In this document: positions 1-6,959 of the stretch, in pieces
Position numbering within the stretch: position 1 is the stretch's first letter
How the letters are laid out: each line of letters begins with the position of its first letter
Source: Kitasatospora fiedleri
Lineage (GTDB): Bacteria > Actinomycetota > Actinomycetes > Streptomycetales > Streptomycetaceae
Assembly: GCF_948472415.1 (NCBI RefSeq)
Contig: NZ_OX419521.1
Span: 1-47,829, forward strand
DNA: 47,829 nt
Reading direction: 5' to 3'
The notes under the pieces: model-generated
The model's input: the letters and a program-made list of their open reading frames with translations, nothing else
Database searches by the model: none
Told to the model about the DNA's origin: nothing
Translations under genes and position numbers: made by a program

Positions 1-585
1 GCATCGACCCGCAGGGGTCCATGGAGCAGTGGGCGCGGCGCGTCGCGGCGGATCTGCTGCCCTTCGACTACGTCGTCACCAAGGGGGTTGGGCACGCTGC
101 CCGAGCTGGTGAGGGACCCGAACGTGAAGCGGATCTGGGTGGACACCCCCGGCTTCGTGGACACCGACCCGGACGCTGACTCCGACGCGGACCCGCTGGC
201 GACGGCCGAGCCGCCGACGCGATGCGCGAGGCGCTGGAGCACGCGGACCTGGCGCTCGTGCCGATCACCACGGAGTTCCTCTCGAAGGAGCCGGCGAGTA
301 CACGATCGAGTACGTGCTCAAGCCCGGAAGATCCCGTTCATGGTAGTCATCAACATGTGGGACGCCCGGAGCGGACGGCAAGACGCACGCGGACCTGAAG
401 AAGGCCGAGGAGTGGTGCATCGAACGGGGCTACCCGTACGCTCCGGCGCCGTGCGCAAGTACAAGATCCACAGCAACGCGGCCGAGAAGGGTGAGACGGT
501 GATCCACTACAAGGAGCAGGGTGTGGGCGCGAAAGCCCGCAACGACCTCTACAGCCTGGCCCTCGCCGTCGAGCAGGTCCTCTGA
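1..585 (+). CDS. parA: ParA-family partition ATPase, 5' truncated, frameshifted
   Basis: This is the 3' part of a deviant-Walker ATPase that would drive plasmid segregation. The window opens inside the gene, so the P-loop is missing. Visible ParA hallmarks are IDPQGS at the very start (the DPQ segment after the P-loop), KRIWVDTPGF (Walker B-like) at about 127-160, and a C-terminal stretch ending at base 585. The reading frame changes several times: near 84-90, around 195-215 (ADPL to the ALREALEHADLALVPITTEF frame), near 290-330 and near 370-380. The sequence on each side stays ParA-like, so single-base indels explain it better than decay. The stop overlaps the next ATG (TGATG), indicating a two-gene par operon. 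Confidence 0.8.
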   Translation, partial: ASTRRGPWSSGRGASRRICCPSTTSSPRGLGTLPELVRDPNVKRIWVDTPGFVDTDPDADSDADPLATAEPPTRCARRWSTRTWRSCRSPRSSSRRSRRVHDRVRAQARKIPFMVVINMWDARSGRQDARGPEEGRGVVHRTGLPVRSGAVRKYKIHSNAAEKGETVIHYKEQGVGAKARNDLYSLALAVEQVL

Positions 586-1342
586 TGGGCCGCGAGCGCG
601 GAACCGGGCAGGAGACGCGGGCGGTGCTATCCACTGCGGCGGTGGTGAAGGGCCTGCCCCACCACTTCAAGCAGACGTCCGACCTGAAGGTGCTGACGGA
701 AACGGAGCGGGAGGCGCTGGCCCGCGAGAGCCGCGGTCGAGATGCTGGAGCTGTCCTACTGGGCGGCGGGAAGGCTCTGCAGATCATCCGGGACGGCAGG
801 CTATACCGGGCGACCCACGACACCTTCGAGAAGTACCTCGAGGCGCGATGGGGGATGAAGCGGGCGAACGCCAACAAGCTGATCAAGGCGTGGCCGGTCG
901 CACAGGCTGTGTTCGAAAACAAATCGAACGCTTTGGCTCACGCGGGAGCCAAAGCGCTGCTCGCCTTCCGTAGTGCGCTGGAGCTGGTGCCTGCCGCCGA
1001 GAAGCACGGCATCGAGGCTGCGACCGAGGTGTGGGGGATGGTCCTGGAGGTCTCCCCAAGCCGACCTCGGACATGGTCCGGCAGGCTGTTCAGGCGGTCC
1101 CGGCGCAGCAGCCGTTCGACGCCAAGCGCGTCCGGCCGGTAGTGCAGGCGGCGGTCAAGCCCGCCAAGGCTTCGGCGCCCCGGCCCCGCCGCGCACCGCA
1201 GGCCCCCGCCCCGGCCGCTGCGCCCGCGGTTCCGTGGAATGACCCGCAGGCGCTCTACGGGCTGCTGCGCGAGCACATGACTCCGGAGCACCGGGCCAGC
1301 CTGCTGGAACTCCTGCGCCAGGAGTCCGCTGTCGCCGTGTAG
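585..1342 (+). CDS. ParA partner, probable DNA-binding (ParB-like) protein, frameshifted
   Basis: The gene starts at an ATG overlapping the parA stop and ends at TAG 1342. The middle contains a segment of the type found in plasmid and phage DNA-binding proteins (KALQIIRDGRLYRATHDTF, then YLEARWGMKRANANKLI). It is followed by an Ala/Pro-rich linker and a C-terminal helix (MTPEHRASLLELLRQE). The frame slips at about 730 and back at about 770, where the alternate frame reads AVEMLELSYWAAG, and slips again near 1050 to give LPKPTSDMVRQAVQAV. The corrected product would be about 250 residues. Its position directly after parA suggests the centromere-binding or adaptor partner. I do not see a canonical ParB motif, so this role is inferred from context. 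Confidence 0.65.
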
Positions 1343-1350
1343 GTCCAGCT

Positions 1351-1370
1351 CGTTTTACGGCCGTAAAACG
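1351..1370. promoter_or_regulatory. 20-bp perfect palindrome after the par operon (parS/operator candidate)
   Basis: CGTTTTACGGCCGTAAAACG is a perfect 20-bp dyad starting 9 bases after the stop of the ParA partner gene. Its AT-rich arms stand out in GC-rich DNA. It overlaps the first three bases of the following hairpin. It could be a centromere-like site for the partner protein, or the outer part of a terminator structure. The function is inferred only from position and symmetry. Confidence 0.45.
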
Positions 1371-1409
1371 ACGAAGCCTCCACCCCGAGCGGGGTGGAGG
1401 CTTCGTCGT
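1368..1409. terminator. Strong bidirectional hairpin terminator
   Basis: A perfect 19-bp stem (ACGACGAAGCCTCCACCCC and its complement) closes a 4-base GAGC loop. It lies between the rightward par operon and the leftward 1.4-3.7 kb operon, so it can end transcription from both sides. There is no U-tract, as is usual for actinobacterial terminators. Confidence 0.85.
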
Positions 1410-1418
1410 GTCGGCGTG

Positions 1419-1519
1419 TCAGGCGGCGGTGATGAGGCGGCGGCGGCGAGCGCGACCAGGGCGGCGATGGAGGTGTCGGTGGTGGTGATGTCGGTGTCGG
1501 TGGTGGTCTCGGTGGTCAC
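1419..1519 (-). CDS. Possible very small protein (about 33 aa), frame uncertain
   Basis: A GTG at 1517-1519 overlaps the stop of the HAD gene (GTGA). It opens a Thr/Asp-rich then Ala-rich frame (VTTETTTDTDITTTDTS, then IAALVALAAAA). Read as printed, the frame runs into the terminator stem. A one-base indel in the GCC run would end it at the TGA at 1419, just before the hairpin. The GTGA overlap fits the style of this operon, but coding is only weakly supported. Confidence 0.25.
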
Positions 1520-1965
1520 GGGCGCTCTCCCTGGACGGCGGGGTCGGTGGTGAGGGCCATGCGGTGGAGGGCGGTGGCGAGGGCCTCGTTCCAGTCGCCG
1601 GAGAAGGTGACGGCGCGGTCGTCGATGTAGCAGGCCGCGCCGAGCTTCTTGTTGGTGACCAGCAGGACGTCGCGGGTGGTCCAGTGGGAGCGGTCGGGGT
1701 CGTCGTCGACCTCGGCGTCGAAACCGTGCCCGCGGAGCCAGTCGGCGATGTTGGGGTGGTGCTCGCGCGAGCGGGCCGTGACGACGAAAACCGCGCGCAG
1801 CTCGAGGAGGGCTCGCAGGGCCTCCAGCGCCCCGGGGATCGGCTCGCCGTAGATGCGGCCGTCCTGCCAGCCCCGGTCGTGCTGTACGAGCGTGAGGTCG
1901 AAGTCGATGCCCACGGCCTGGGTGGCGGCGGACTCGGATCGGTAGGGGACAACGGTGCCGGACAA
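1516..1965 (-). CDS. HAD-superfamily phosphatase/nucleotidase-like protein
   Basis: This 149-residue cytoplasmic protein carries the HAD signature: motif I DFDLT (D21, D23), motif II VTARS (T63), and a C-terminal Lys-Lys plus YIDDRAV (K106/K107, D115-D116) matching motifs III and IV. There is no large cap domain, so the substrate is probably a small phosphate ester, a polynucleotide or a phosphoprotein; it cannot be deduced. The start is TTG at 1963-1965, chosen because GGAGGT lies 8 bases upstream and no better ATG/GTG precedes motif I. It is the last well-supported gene of a leftward operon whose upstream neighbour is the RapZ-C-like gene. HAD genes of this size are common cargo on Streptomyces plasmids. 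Confidence 0.75.
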   Translation of the reverse strand: MSGTVVPYRSESAATQAVGIDFDLTLVQHDRGWQDGRIYGEPIPGALEALRALLELRAVFVVTARSREHHPNIADWLRGHGFDAEVDDDPDRSHWTTRDVLLVTNKKLGAACYIDDRAVTFSGDWNEALATALHRMALTTDPAVQGERP

Positions 1966-2024
1966 GCTGGTGGACCTCCGTCAGGTAGGAGTGGGTGGTA
2001 GTCGGTGCGGTGGTGCACTCCGGG

Positions 2025-2450
2025 TCAGGCCGCCTGCGGGGGCTGCACGACGTCGCGGTGGACATGGCGGTGCGTCAGGACTGCGGAGAGGCCGGCGGTC
2101 TCGGCGAGCCGGGCGACCTCCCGGCCCAGAGCGACGCTTCGGTGGCGTCCGCCCTGGCAGTACAGGTGCACTCGGACCGGCTCTCCGGGCAGCACGGCGA
2201 GCTGGGCGCGGGCGCGCAGCACGGTGCGGTAGGCGATCTCGCGGGCGCCGGGGGTGGCCAGGACGTAGTCGAGGACGTGCGGGTCGAGGCCGGTGGAGCG
2301 GCGCATCTGCTCGCGGACGGTTGGGTCGTCGGGCGGGTTGCGCAGGGCCCGTGTCAGGTCGACGGTGATCGCGTCGCCCGTGGGCGGGTCCTGGTGCAGG
2401 ACGCCGTAGGTGGTGATCTCGATCCGGGCCTGGTCGGTGTCGGCGTTCAC
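2025..2450 (-). CDS. RapZ C-terminal-domain-like protein
   Basis: The 141-residue product starts at GTG 2450 and overlaps the stop of the upstream zinc-protein gene. It ends in a segment typical of the RapZ/YvcJ C-terminal domain: VRVHLYCQGGRHRSVALGREVARL, with the conserved GGRHRSVA loop, and an ITVDLTRALRNP element near residue 20-40 (the family's D-x-R-x-L-x-N-P pattern). The N-terminal P-loop kinase domain of full-length RapZ is absent. In RapZ this C-domain binds a small ligand or RNA; free-standing versions are frequent on actinobacterial plasmids and their role is unknown to me. RNA or nucleotide sensing is inference only. Confidence 0.7.
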   Translation of the reverse strand: MNADTDQARIEITTYGVLHQDPPTGDAITVDLTRALRNPPDDPTVREQMRRSTGLDPHVLDYVLATPGAREIAYRTVLRARAQLAVLPGEPVRVHLYCQGGRHRSVALGREVARLAETAGLSAVLTHRHVHRDVVQPPQAA

Positions 2451-2797
2451 CGGGCGGCGGGGCGGGGCGTCGACCGGCACTCGGTGGCGTGGAAGTTGGC
2501 GTCCTCCGTGGCGCCGCGGCGGTCGCTGGAGCTGTACGGGTCGGTGAAGGGGTGGGTTCGGCGGCGGTTGCGGGTGCCGCAGCCGTGGCACGTCCAGGTG
2601 TGGCCGGCCGGGTCGCGGGTGAGGTCGACGTGGGCTCCGCCGAGGGTCAGGTAGCGGACGAGGAGGTCTTCGGGCCAGGGCTCCTGGTCCGGCGCGGCCG
2701 GGTCGGTGGGGTGCAGCAGGGCGTGCAGCGCGGCGGTGAGGCGGCCGGGTCGGCGGGCGGGCTGGTCGGCGGTGGCGGTGGCGGTGGCGGTGGCCAC
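2447..2797 (-). CDS. Small zinc-finger-like hypothetical protein
   Basis: This 116-residue protein starts at GTG 2797 behind GGAGGA and overlaps the next gene by GTGA. After a repetitive Ala-Thr N-terminus it has a likely metal site: TWTCHGCGTRNRR (CxxC), then FHATEC about 35 residues later (H and C). The middle (LLVRYLTLGGAHVDLTRDPAGH) resembles the short beta-strand part of zinc ribbons. It is co-translated with the RapZ-C-like protein. No function can be assigned. Confidence 0.6.
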   Translation of the reverse strand: MATATATATADQPARRPGRLTAALHALLHPTDPAAPDQEPWPEDLLVRYLTLGGAHVDLTRDPAGHTWTCHGCGTRNRRRTHPFTDPYSSSDRRGATEDANFHATECRSTPRPAAR

Positions 2798-2867
2798 GGT
2801 GTCCTCCTTCGGGGGTCGGCCGGGGCCGGGCTGCGCGTGGCGGTCCGGCCCCGGCGGTTGGCGGTGG

Positions 2868-3110
2868 TCAGGTGCGGTGGGCGCGGCGGGCTCCGTCGCG
2901 CAGGCCGCTGATGCGGTGGGCCTGGCGGGAGAGCCGGGCGGCGAGGGCGGCCAGGCGGTCGGCGTCCTCGACCCGGGCGGGTCCGCGGCGCAGGTCGTCC
3001 CGGTAGCGCTGGACGTCGGCGAGGAGTTGCGCGGCGTCCTGGCCGTGGGCCTGGAGCTCGCGCTCGGCCTCGGGGTCCGGGTCCCGGTAGGGAGCGGAGT
3101 GGTCGATCAC
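2868..3110 (-). CDS. Hypothetical alpha-helical protein (80 aa)
   Basis: The gene begins at GTG 3110, overlapping the stop of the gene upstream, and codes a charged, helix-rich protein (ERELQAHGQDAAQLLADVQRYRDDLRRGP, then DRLAALAARLSRQAHRISGL). The heptad-like spacing of Leu/Ala suggests a short coiled coil. Third-position GC is high, supporting real coding. I do not recognise the family. Confidence 0.5.
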   Translation of the reverse strand: MIDHSAPYRDPDPEAERELQAHGQDAAQLLADVQRYRDDLRRGPARVEDADRLAALAARLSRQAHRISGLRDGARRAHRT

Positions 3111-3271
3111 TCGGTGGTCCTGGGGTCGGGCGACCAGGCTCCGGTGGGGTCGTCGCCCCAGTCGGCCGGGTCCGGGTCGGCGGGCGGGGCCGGGCGGGCG
3201 GGGCGCAGCCGGGCGAGGAGGGTGCGCAGCGCGGCGGCCAGGCGGCCGCCGTGCTCGGTGGGGTCGGTCAC
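3107..3271 (-). CDS. Hypothetical small protein (54 aa)
   Basis: This short frame runs from GTG 3271 to TGA 3107 and is tied to both neighbours by GTGA overlaps. It has a basic helix (GGRLAAALRTLLARLRPARP) and an acidic Pro/Trp tail (DPADWGDDPTGAWSPDP). The double overlap is the main evidence that it is translated. The basic helix followed by an acidic tail would suit a small adaptor, but no function is assigned. Confidence 0.45.
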   Translation of the reverse strand: MTDPTEHGGRLAAALRTLLARLRPARPAPPADPDPADWGDDPTGAWSPDPRTTE

Positions 3272-3665
3272 CGGGCGGTGCCGGTGGTGAGTTCGGCCGG
3301 GCTGGTGGCGGGGAGGGAGAGGAGGGTGGCGGCGAGTTGGGGGGCGCCGGTGGAGGCGACGGCCAGGAGGGTGTCGAGGGCGGTGGTGGTGAGCGGGGTG
3401 GCGTCGAGGTCGATGTTGGAGGCGCGGATGCTGGTGGTGTCCAGGCGCAGCCCGACGATCGTGGTGCGGCTGCCGGTCAGGTGGGCTTGGCCGTTGTTGG
3501 CGGCCAGGCCGCCGATCGCCTCGCCGGGCACGATGGCGGTGACGGAGCCGGTCTCGTCGCTGATGGTCAGGGTGCGGGGGTAGGCGCCGTGGACGCGGGT
3601 GATGACGCCGTGGACGGTGACGAGCGCGCCTTCGGGGCGTCGGCGAGGCGGGTGCGGTTGTTCAC
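3268..3665 (-). CDS. OB-fold-like nucleic-acid-binding protein, one frameshift
   Basis: The gene begins at GTG 3665 with RBS GGAAGGA and ends at 3268, a span of 398 bases (not a multiple of three). One base is missing near 3630, inside a CCCC run. Correcting it joins VNNRTRLADAP to EGALVTVHGVITRVHGAYPRT, then LTISDETGSVTAIVPGEAI and a C-terminal domain. The strand pattern with a T/S-D-E-T-G turn resembles the OB-fold of the tRNA-anticodon/RPA type. It may bind single-stranded DNA or RNA, which would suit its place three genes from the sliding clamp. The C-terminal 55 residues (ALDTLLAVASTGAPQ) look helical. Confidence 0.5.
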
Positions 3666-3807
3666 GGGGGTGTCCTTCCGGTGGGTGGTGCTCGGGTCGA
3701 GGCGGCTGGGGCCGGGTGGCCGGGCGGCCGCGCCGAGTCCCGGTGGCGCCCGCCGCTGGGTGCGGCGGGCGGTCCGGGGCCGGCGGCGGCGTTCCGCTCG
3801 CGGGGTG
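3666..3807. repeat. Intergenic spacer, copy 1 of a related pair
   Basis: Read on the minus strand, this spacer contains CCGCGAGCGGA, then a GC-rich block with CCCCGGACCGCCCGCC and a GGCGGGCG return, then GGGAC and CGGCGCGGC. It ends in a C-rich leader before the RBS of the OB-fold-like gene. The same order of elements recurs at 4585-4749. The GGACCGCCCGCC/GGCGGGCG part can form a hairpin. Confidence 0.45.
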
Positions 3808-4584
3808 TCAGGCCTGGCGGGCGCGCAGGGCGTCGGCCATGGCCTGGCAGTGGGCGGCCAGGCCGGGGTCGGTGTCGGCGGCGTGGGCGGCGGTGGCCTG
3901 CCAGGTGCGGGTGAGGGTGCGGCGCTCGGCGGGGTTGTCCGGGACGGCCTGGCCGGTGCGGGCCGCCACCGCCAGGGGCGCGAGCTCGCTCAGGTCGATG
4001 CGCGGCGGCTCGCGGTCGGGGCGCGGCTCGGTGGGCAGCGGGGTGTAGGAGGGGACGGCGGCGTCGGCGATGAGGCCGCGCAGCAGCGCGAGCACCCCGG
4101 GCAGCAACGCGGGGTTGTGGTTGTACTCCCAGTTGGTGATCGTGACGTGGGGCACGGGCAGGTGCTGGGAGATGACGGCCAGCGCGTCGTGGCACAGCCG
4201 CCAGTCGCCCACCGCCGCCTCGGAGACGGCCAGCACGGTGTGGTTGAGGGCGTGGGCCAGCTGCGTGCCGTCCGCCCGGGCGAGGACGTCGGGGCCGTAG
4301 GGACGGGCGGCCAGCCAGTGGGCGGCGCCGGCCAGGACCCGGCCGATCGCGGCCGGGTCGGCGACCGGCGGCCGGCTGGTGGCGCGCAGGTGCGCGGCCA
4401 CCGCCCGCAGCTCGCCGTCGCTCGGCTCGCGGGGGTCGATGTGGCGCTCCGCCAGGGCCCGGCGGGCGTAGGTCTCGAGCGTGGTCTGCAGGTTGGGGCT
4501 GCCGTACGCGCTGATGCACGCCTCCGCCCCGATGGAGGAGGCGGTGGCGCGCTCGAGAACGCCGGCGATGATCCAGGGGTGCAT
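3808..4584 (-). CDS. Hypothetical protein (258 aa)
   Basis: The product starts MHPWIIAGVLERATASSIGAE at ATG 4584 behind a GAAAGGAAC ribosome site. It is largely helical with no clear signal peptide or membrane span, and includes ITNWEYNHNP and EPRPDREPPRIDLSELAPLA segments I cannot place in a family. It lies between the sliding clamp and the OB-fold-like gene, separated from each by a similar GC-rich spacer, so it may share their regulation. I see no catalytic motif. Confidence 0.55.
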   Translation of the reverse strand: MHPWIIAGVLERATASSIGAEACISAYGSPNLQTTLETYARRALAERHIDPREPSDGELRAVAAHLRATSRPPVADPAAIGRVLAGAAHWLAARPYGPDVLARADGTQLAHALNHTVLAVSEAAVGDWRLCHDALAVISQHLPVPHVTITNWEYNHNPALLPGVLALLRGLIADAAVPSYTPLPTEPRPDREPPRIDLSELAPLAVAARTGQAVPDNPAERRTLTRTWQATAAHAADTDPGLAAHCQAMADALRARQA

Positions 4585-4749
4585 GGTGGTTCCTTTCGAC
4601 GGGTGGTGTTCGGGCTCGGGTGGGCTGCGGTCGGGGTCGACCGGGCAGCCGCGCCGTGTCCCGGCGACGCCCGCCCGGGCGGGCGGGCGGTCCGGGGCCG
4701 GCGTCGGCGGTCCGCTCGCGGCAGGGCTGTCCTGGCCCTTGAGGGCTGG
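4585..4749. repeat. Intergenic spacer, copy 2 of a related pair
   Basis: This spacer mirrors 3666-3807 in order and content on the minus strand: GCGAGCGGA, GGCCCCGGACCGCCCGCC, a CGGGCGGGCG return, GGGAC, CGGCGCGGC, then an ACCACCC-rich leader. The hairpin core here is CCCGCCCGGGCGGG. Because it follows dnaN and precedes the next start codon, it may act as a partial terminator or processing site. Confidence 0.45.
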
Positions 4750-5955
4750 TCAGCCGCTCAGGCGGACGGGCATCAGCAGGTGCTGGTAGGGGGTCTGGGC
4801 GCCCTCGCCGAGGCGGGGCAGCAGCAGGACCGGCTTGTCGGCCTTGCGGATGTGGAGCTCGGCTTCGGGGGCGTCCAGGGACTTGAGCGCGTCCGCGAGG
4901 TAGCCGGGGTTGAAGCCGATGGCGAAGCCGTCGCCGAGCTCGCCGGCCGTGTTCACGGAGACCCGGTCGCTGCCCCGGGCGTCGTCGCCGGAGCCCGCCT
5001 CGATGCGCACGGTGGCGCCGTCCAGGACGAGCAGGACCGGGGTGTTGCGGGCGGCGACCAGGGCGACGCGCTGGAGGGCCGCGGCGGCCTCCGCGACGGG
5101 CAGCGTCCACGTCGCCACCGCGCCGATGTCCTCCAGGAGGACGTCGGTCTTGGGGAACTGGTAGCCGGACAGGACGCGGGTGGTGTAGCTGCGCCCGGTG
5201 GGGGCGGAGAGGCCGAACAGGCCCTCCGACCAGTGCAGGGTGAGCGCGTGTTCGCCGTCCAGCGCCCGCGCGGCCTCGGCGAGCGCCCGAGCGGGCACCA
5301 GCGCCTGCGCGGCGGCGTCCTTCGCGGCCGGGTCCGGGCCCTCGCCCGGCTCCGGCTTGCGCCGCTTCGCGGCCGGCTTCCGCGGTGCCGGGGCGGTGAG
5401 GGTCAGGGGCAGTTCGTGGCGCGCGATGCGGTAGCGGTCGGTCGCGGACAGCAGCAGCCGCTCGCCCTCCAGGCGCAGCTGGATGCCGGTGAGGGCGGGC
5501 AGGGTCTGGTCGGTGCTGGCGGCGATGGCGACCTGGGCGACGGTGCGGGCGAGGGTGTCGGCGGGGACGGTGGCGACGGCGCCGGGGAGGGCGGGCAGCG
5601 CCGGGTACTCGTTCAGCGGCAGCACGGGCAGGGTGAAGCGCGCGGCGCGGGAGGCGACGGCCAGACGGCTGCCCTTGTCGACCAGTTCCAGGTCGACGTC
5701 CGCGCCCTTGGGCAAGCGGGCGCAGATGTCGTTCAGCAGGCGGCCGGAGACAACGGCCTGGCCCTCGTCGGCGACCTCGGCGGCGGTGGTGTCGGCGGTG
5801 TAGACCTCGGTGTCGGAGGCGGCCAGGTGCAGGGCGCCCGGGGTGGCGGTCAGCAGCATGCCGGCCAGGACGGGCACCGGGGGGCGAGCGGGCAGGGCGC
5901 GGGCGGTGTAGGAGACGGCGTCGGTCAGGGCGGCGACGGACAGGCGGAGCTTCAC
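4750..5955 (-). CDS. dnaN: Plasmid-encoded DNA polymerase III beta sliding clamp
   Basis: This 401-residue protein has the three-domain repeat of bacterial beta clamps. It begins MKLRLSVAALTDAVSYTARALPARPPVPVLAGMLL. It has the SATDRYRIARHELPL motif at the centre and ends YQHLLMPVRLSG, the canonical clamp C-terminus that lines the partner-binding pocket. It would encircle DNA and tether polymerase III. The length is slightly over the usual about 370 because of an Ala/Lys-rich insert (APRKPAAKRRKPEPGEGPD) in the middle domain. It is a paralogue of the host clamp and may recruit replisome to the plasmid, fitting the dnaB and initiator genes on the same replicon. The start ATG 5955 is followed directly by the expected N-terminus. 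Confidence 0.93.
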   Translation of the reverse strand: MKLRLSVAALTDAVSYTARALPARPPVPVLAGMLLTATPGALHLAASDTEVYTADTTAAEVADEGQAVVSGRLLNDICARLPKGADVDLELVDKGSRLAVASRAARFTLPVLPLNEYPALPALPGAVATVPADTLARTVAQVAIAASTDQTLPALTGIQLRLEGERLLLSATDRYRIARHELPLTLTAPAPRKPAAKRRKPEPGEGPDPAAKDAAAQALVPARALAEAARALDGEHALTLHWSEGLFGLSAPTGRSYTTRVLSGYQFPKTDVLLEDIGAVATWTLPVAEAAAALQRVALVAARNTPVLLVLDGATVRIEAGSGDDARGSDRVSVNTAGELGDGFAIGFNPGYLADALKSLDAPEAELHIRKADKPVLLLPRLGEGAQTPYQHLLMPVRLSG

Positions 5956-6042
5956 GGCGTGGGTTCCGATCTGGGAGAAGGGTCGGCCGCGGGTGCGGCC
6001 AGGCCGGTGATGCCGGGTCAGGTCGTGCGGGAGCAGCGCGGG

Positions 6043-6912
6043 TCAGGCGTGCAGGTCGAGGACGCCGCCGCTGTACTCGGCGCGGCTGAGCGGGTAGCCG
6101 GCCATTTCCACCGGGGCGTGGCCGGGGACGTCGGCCAGGGCGGCGAGCAGGTCCTCGGCGGTGAGGCGGCCCGTGCGCTCGGAGGCCCGGGTGAGGTAGC
6201 CGGTGCCGCTGTCCGGCGTGGCGGCCGCGGGCGCGGCGGCCGGGGCGGGGGCGCGGTTCAGGCGGGCGCCGAACAGGTAGCGGCCGACCGGGTACTCCTC
6301 GCCGGCCTCGCTGCCGTCGCGGGCGGGGGCCGGGGCGGCGGGCAGGTCGAACGCGCCCTGCCCCTCGGCGGCGGGGGCGGTGGTGCGGGTGGCGAGGGTC
6401 TGCTCGGCGCTCAGGTGCGCGGGGTCGACCTGGGGGCAGATCAGCTCACCGCCCGGCAGCGCCTTCCAGTCGCGGTCCCGGGCGACGGCGATGACGTCCT
6501 CGGGGGACTCGTAGTAGCCGTACTCGTCGTCCAGCGGCTCGTCGCAGATCGCGCACCACGCGGAGTGCACGACGTGCGGGCGGACGCTGGCGGTGCGGGC
6601 GGCGCGCGGGCGCCGCCACGCGACGCCGTGGTGCAGCACCACGGCGTGCACGACCGCGTTGAACGGCGAGCCGTCGTCCATGTCGGTGGCCACCGCGTTG
6701 TGCTCGGCGGCCTCCATCAGGGCCTCGCCGAGGCTGGGCATCGGGATGACCTGGCCGAGGGCGGTCAGCCACAACGCCCACTCCTGCGACTCGGAGCCGA
6801 CGACGAGCGGCTGCTCGGCGAACAGGCCCCGGCGGGCGATGGTCTGGGTGGTGGAGGCGAGCACCGGGGCGGGCGCGGCCGGGACGGCCGGGGTGGAGGT
6901 GGTGGTGTTCAT
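6043..6912 (-). CDS. Hypothetical protein with CxxC motif (289 aa)
   Basis: ATG 6912 lies behind AGGAAGGACA. After a Thr/Ala/Pro-rich start there is a helical domain (SESQEWALWLTALGQVIPMP), then HSAWCAICDEPLDDEYGYYESPEDV with one CxxC pair. A long Ala/Pro linker leads to a small C-terminal module (LTAEDLLAALADVPGHAPVEM). The C-terminal module is reminiscent of short domains used as repeated units in actinobacterial hypotheticals. The product is cytoplasmic with no membrane span. Function is unknown; it sits between dnaN and the P-loop kinase. Confidence 0.55.
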   Translation of the reverse strand: MNTTTSTPAVPAAPAPVLASTTQTIARRGLFAEQPLVVGSESQEWALWLTALGQVIPMPSLGEALMEAAEHNAVATDMDDGSPFNAVVHAVVLHHGVAWRRPRAARTASVRPHVVHSAWCAICDEPLDDEYGYYESPEDVIAVARDRDWKALPGGELICPQVDPAHLSAEQTLATRTTAPAAEGQGAFDLPAAPAPARDGSEAGEEYPVGRYLFGARLNRAPAPAAAPAAATPDSGTGYLTRASERTGRLTAEDLLAALADVPGHAPVEMAGYPLSRAEYSGGVLDLHA

Positions 6913-6959
6913 CGTGCTGTCCTTCCTGGAGATGACGGGTGCGGGGTGCGGGGGGCGGG

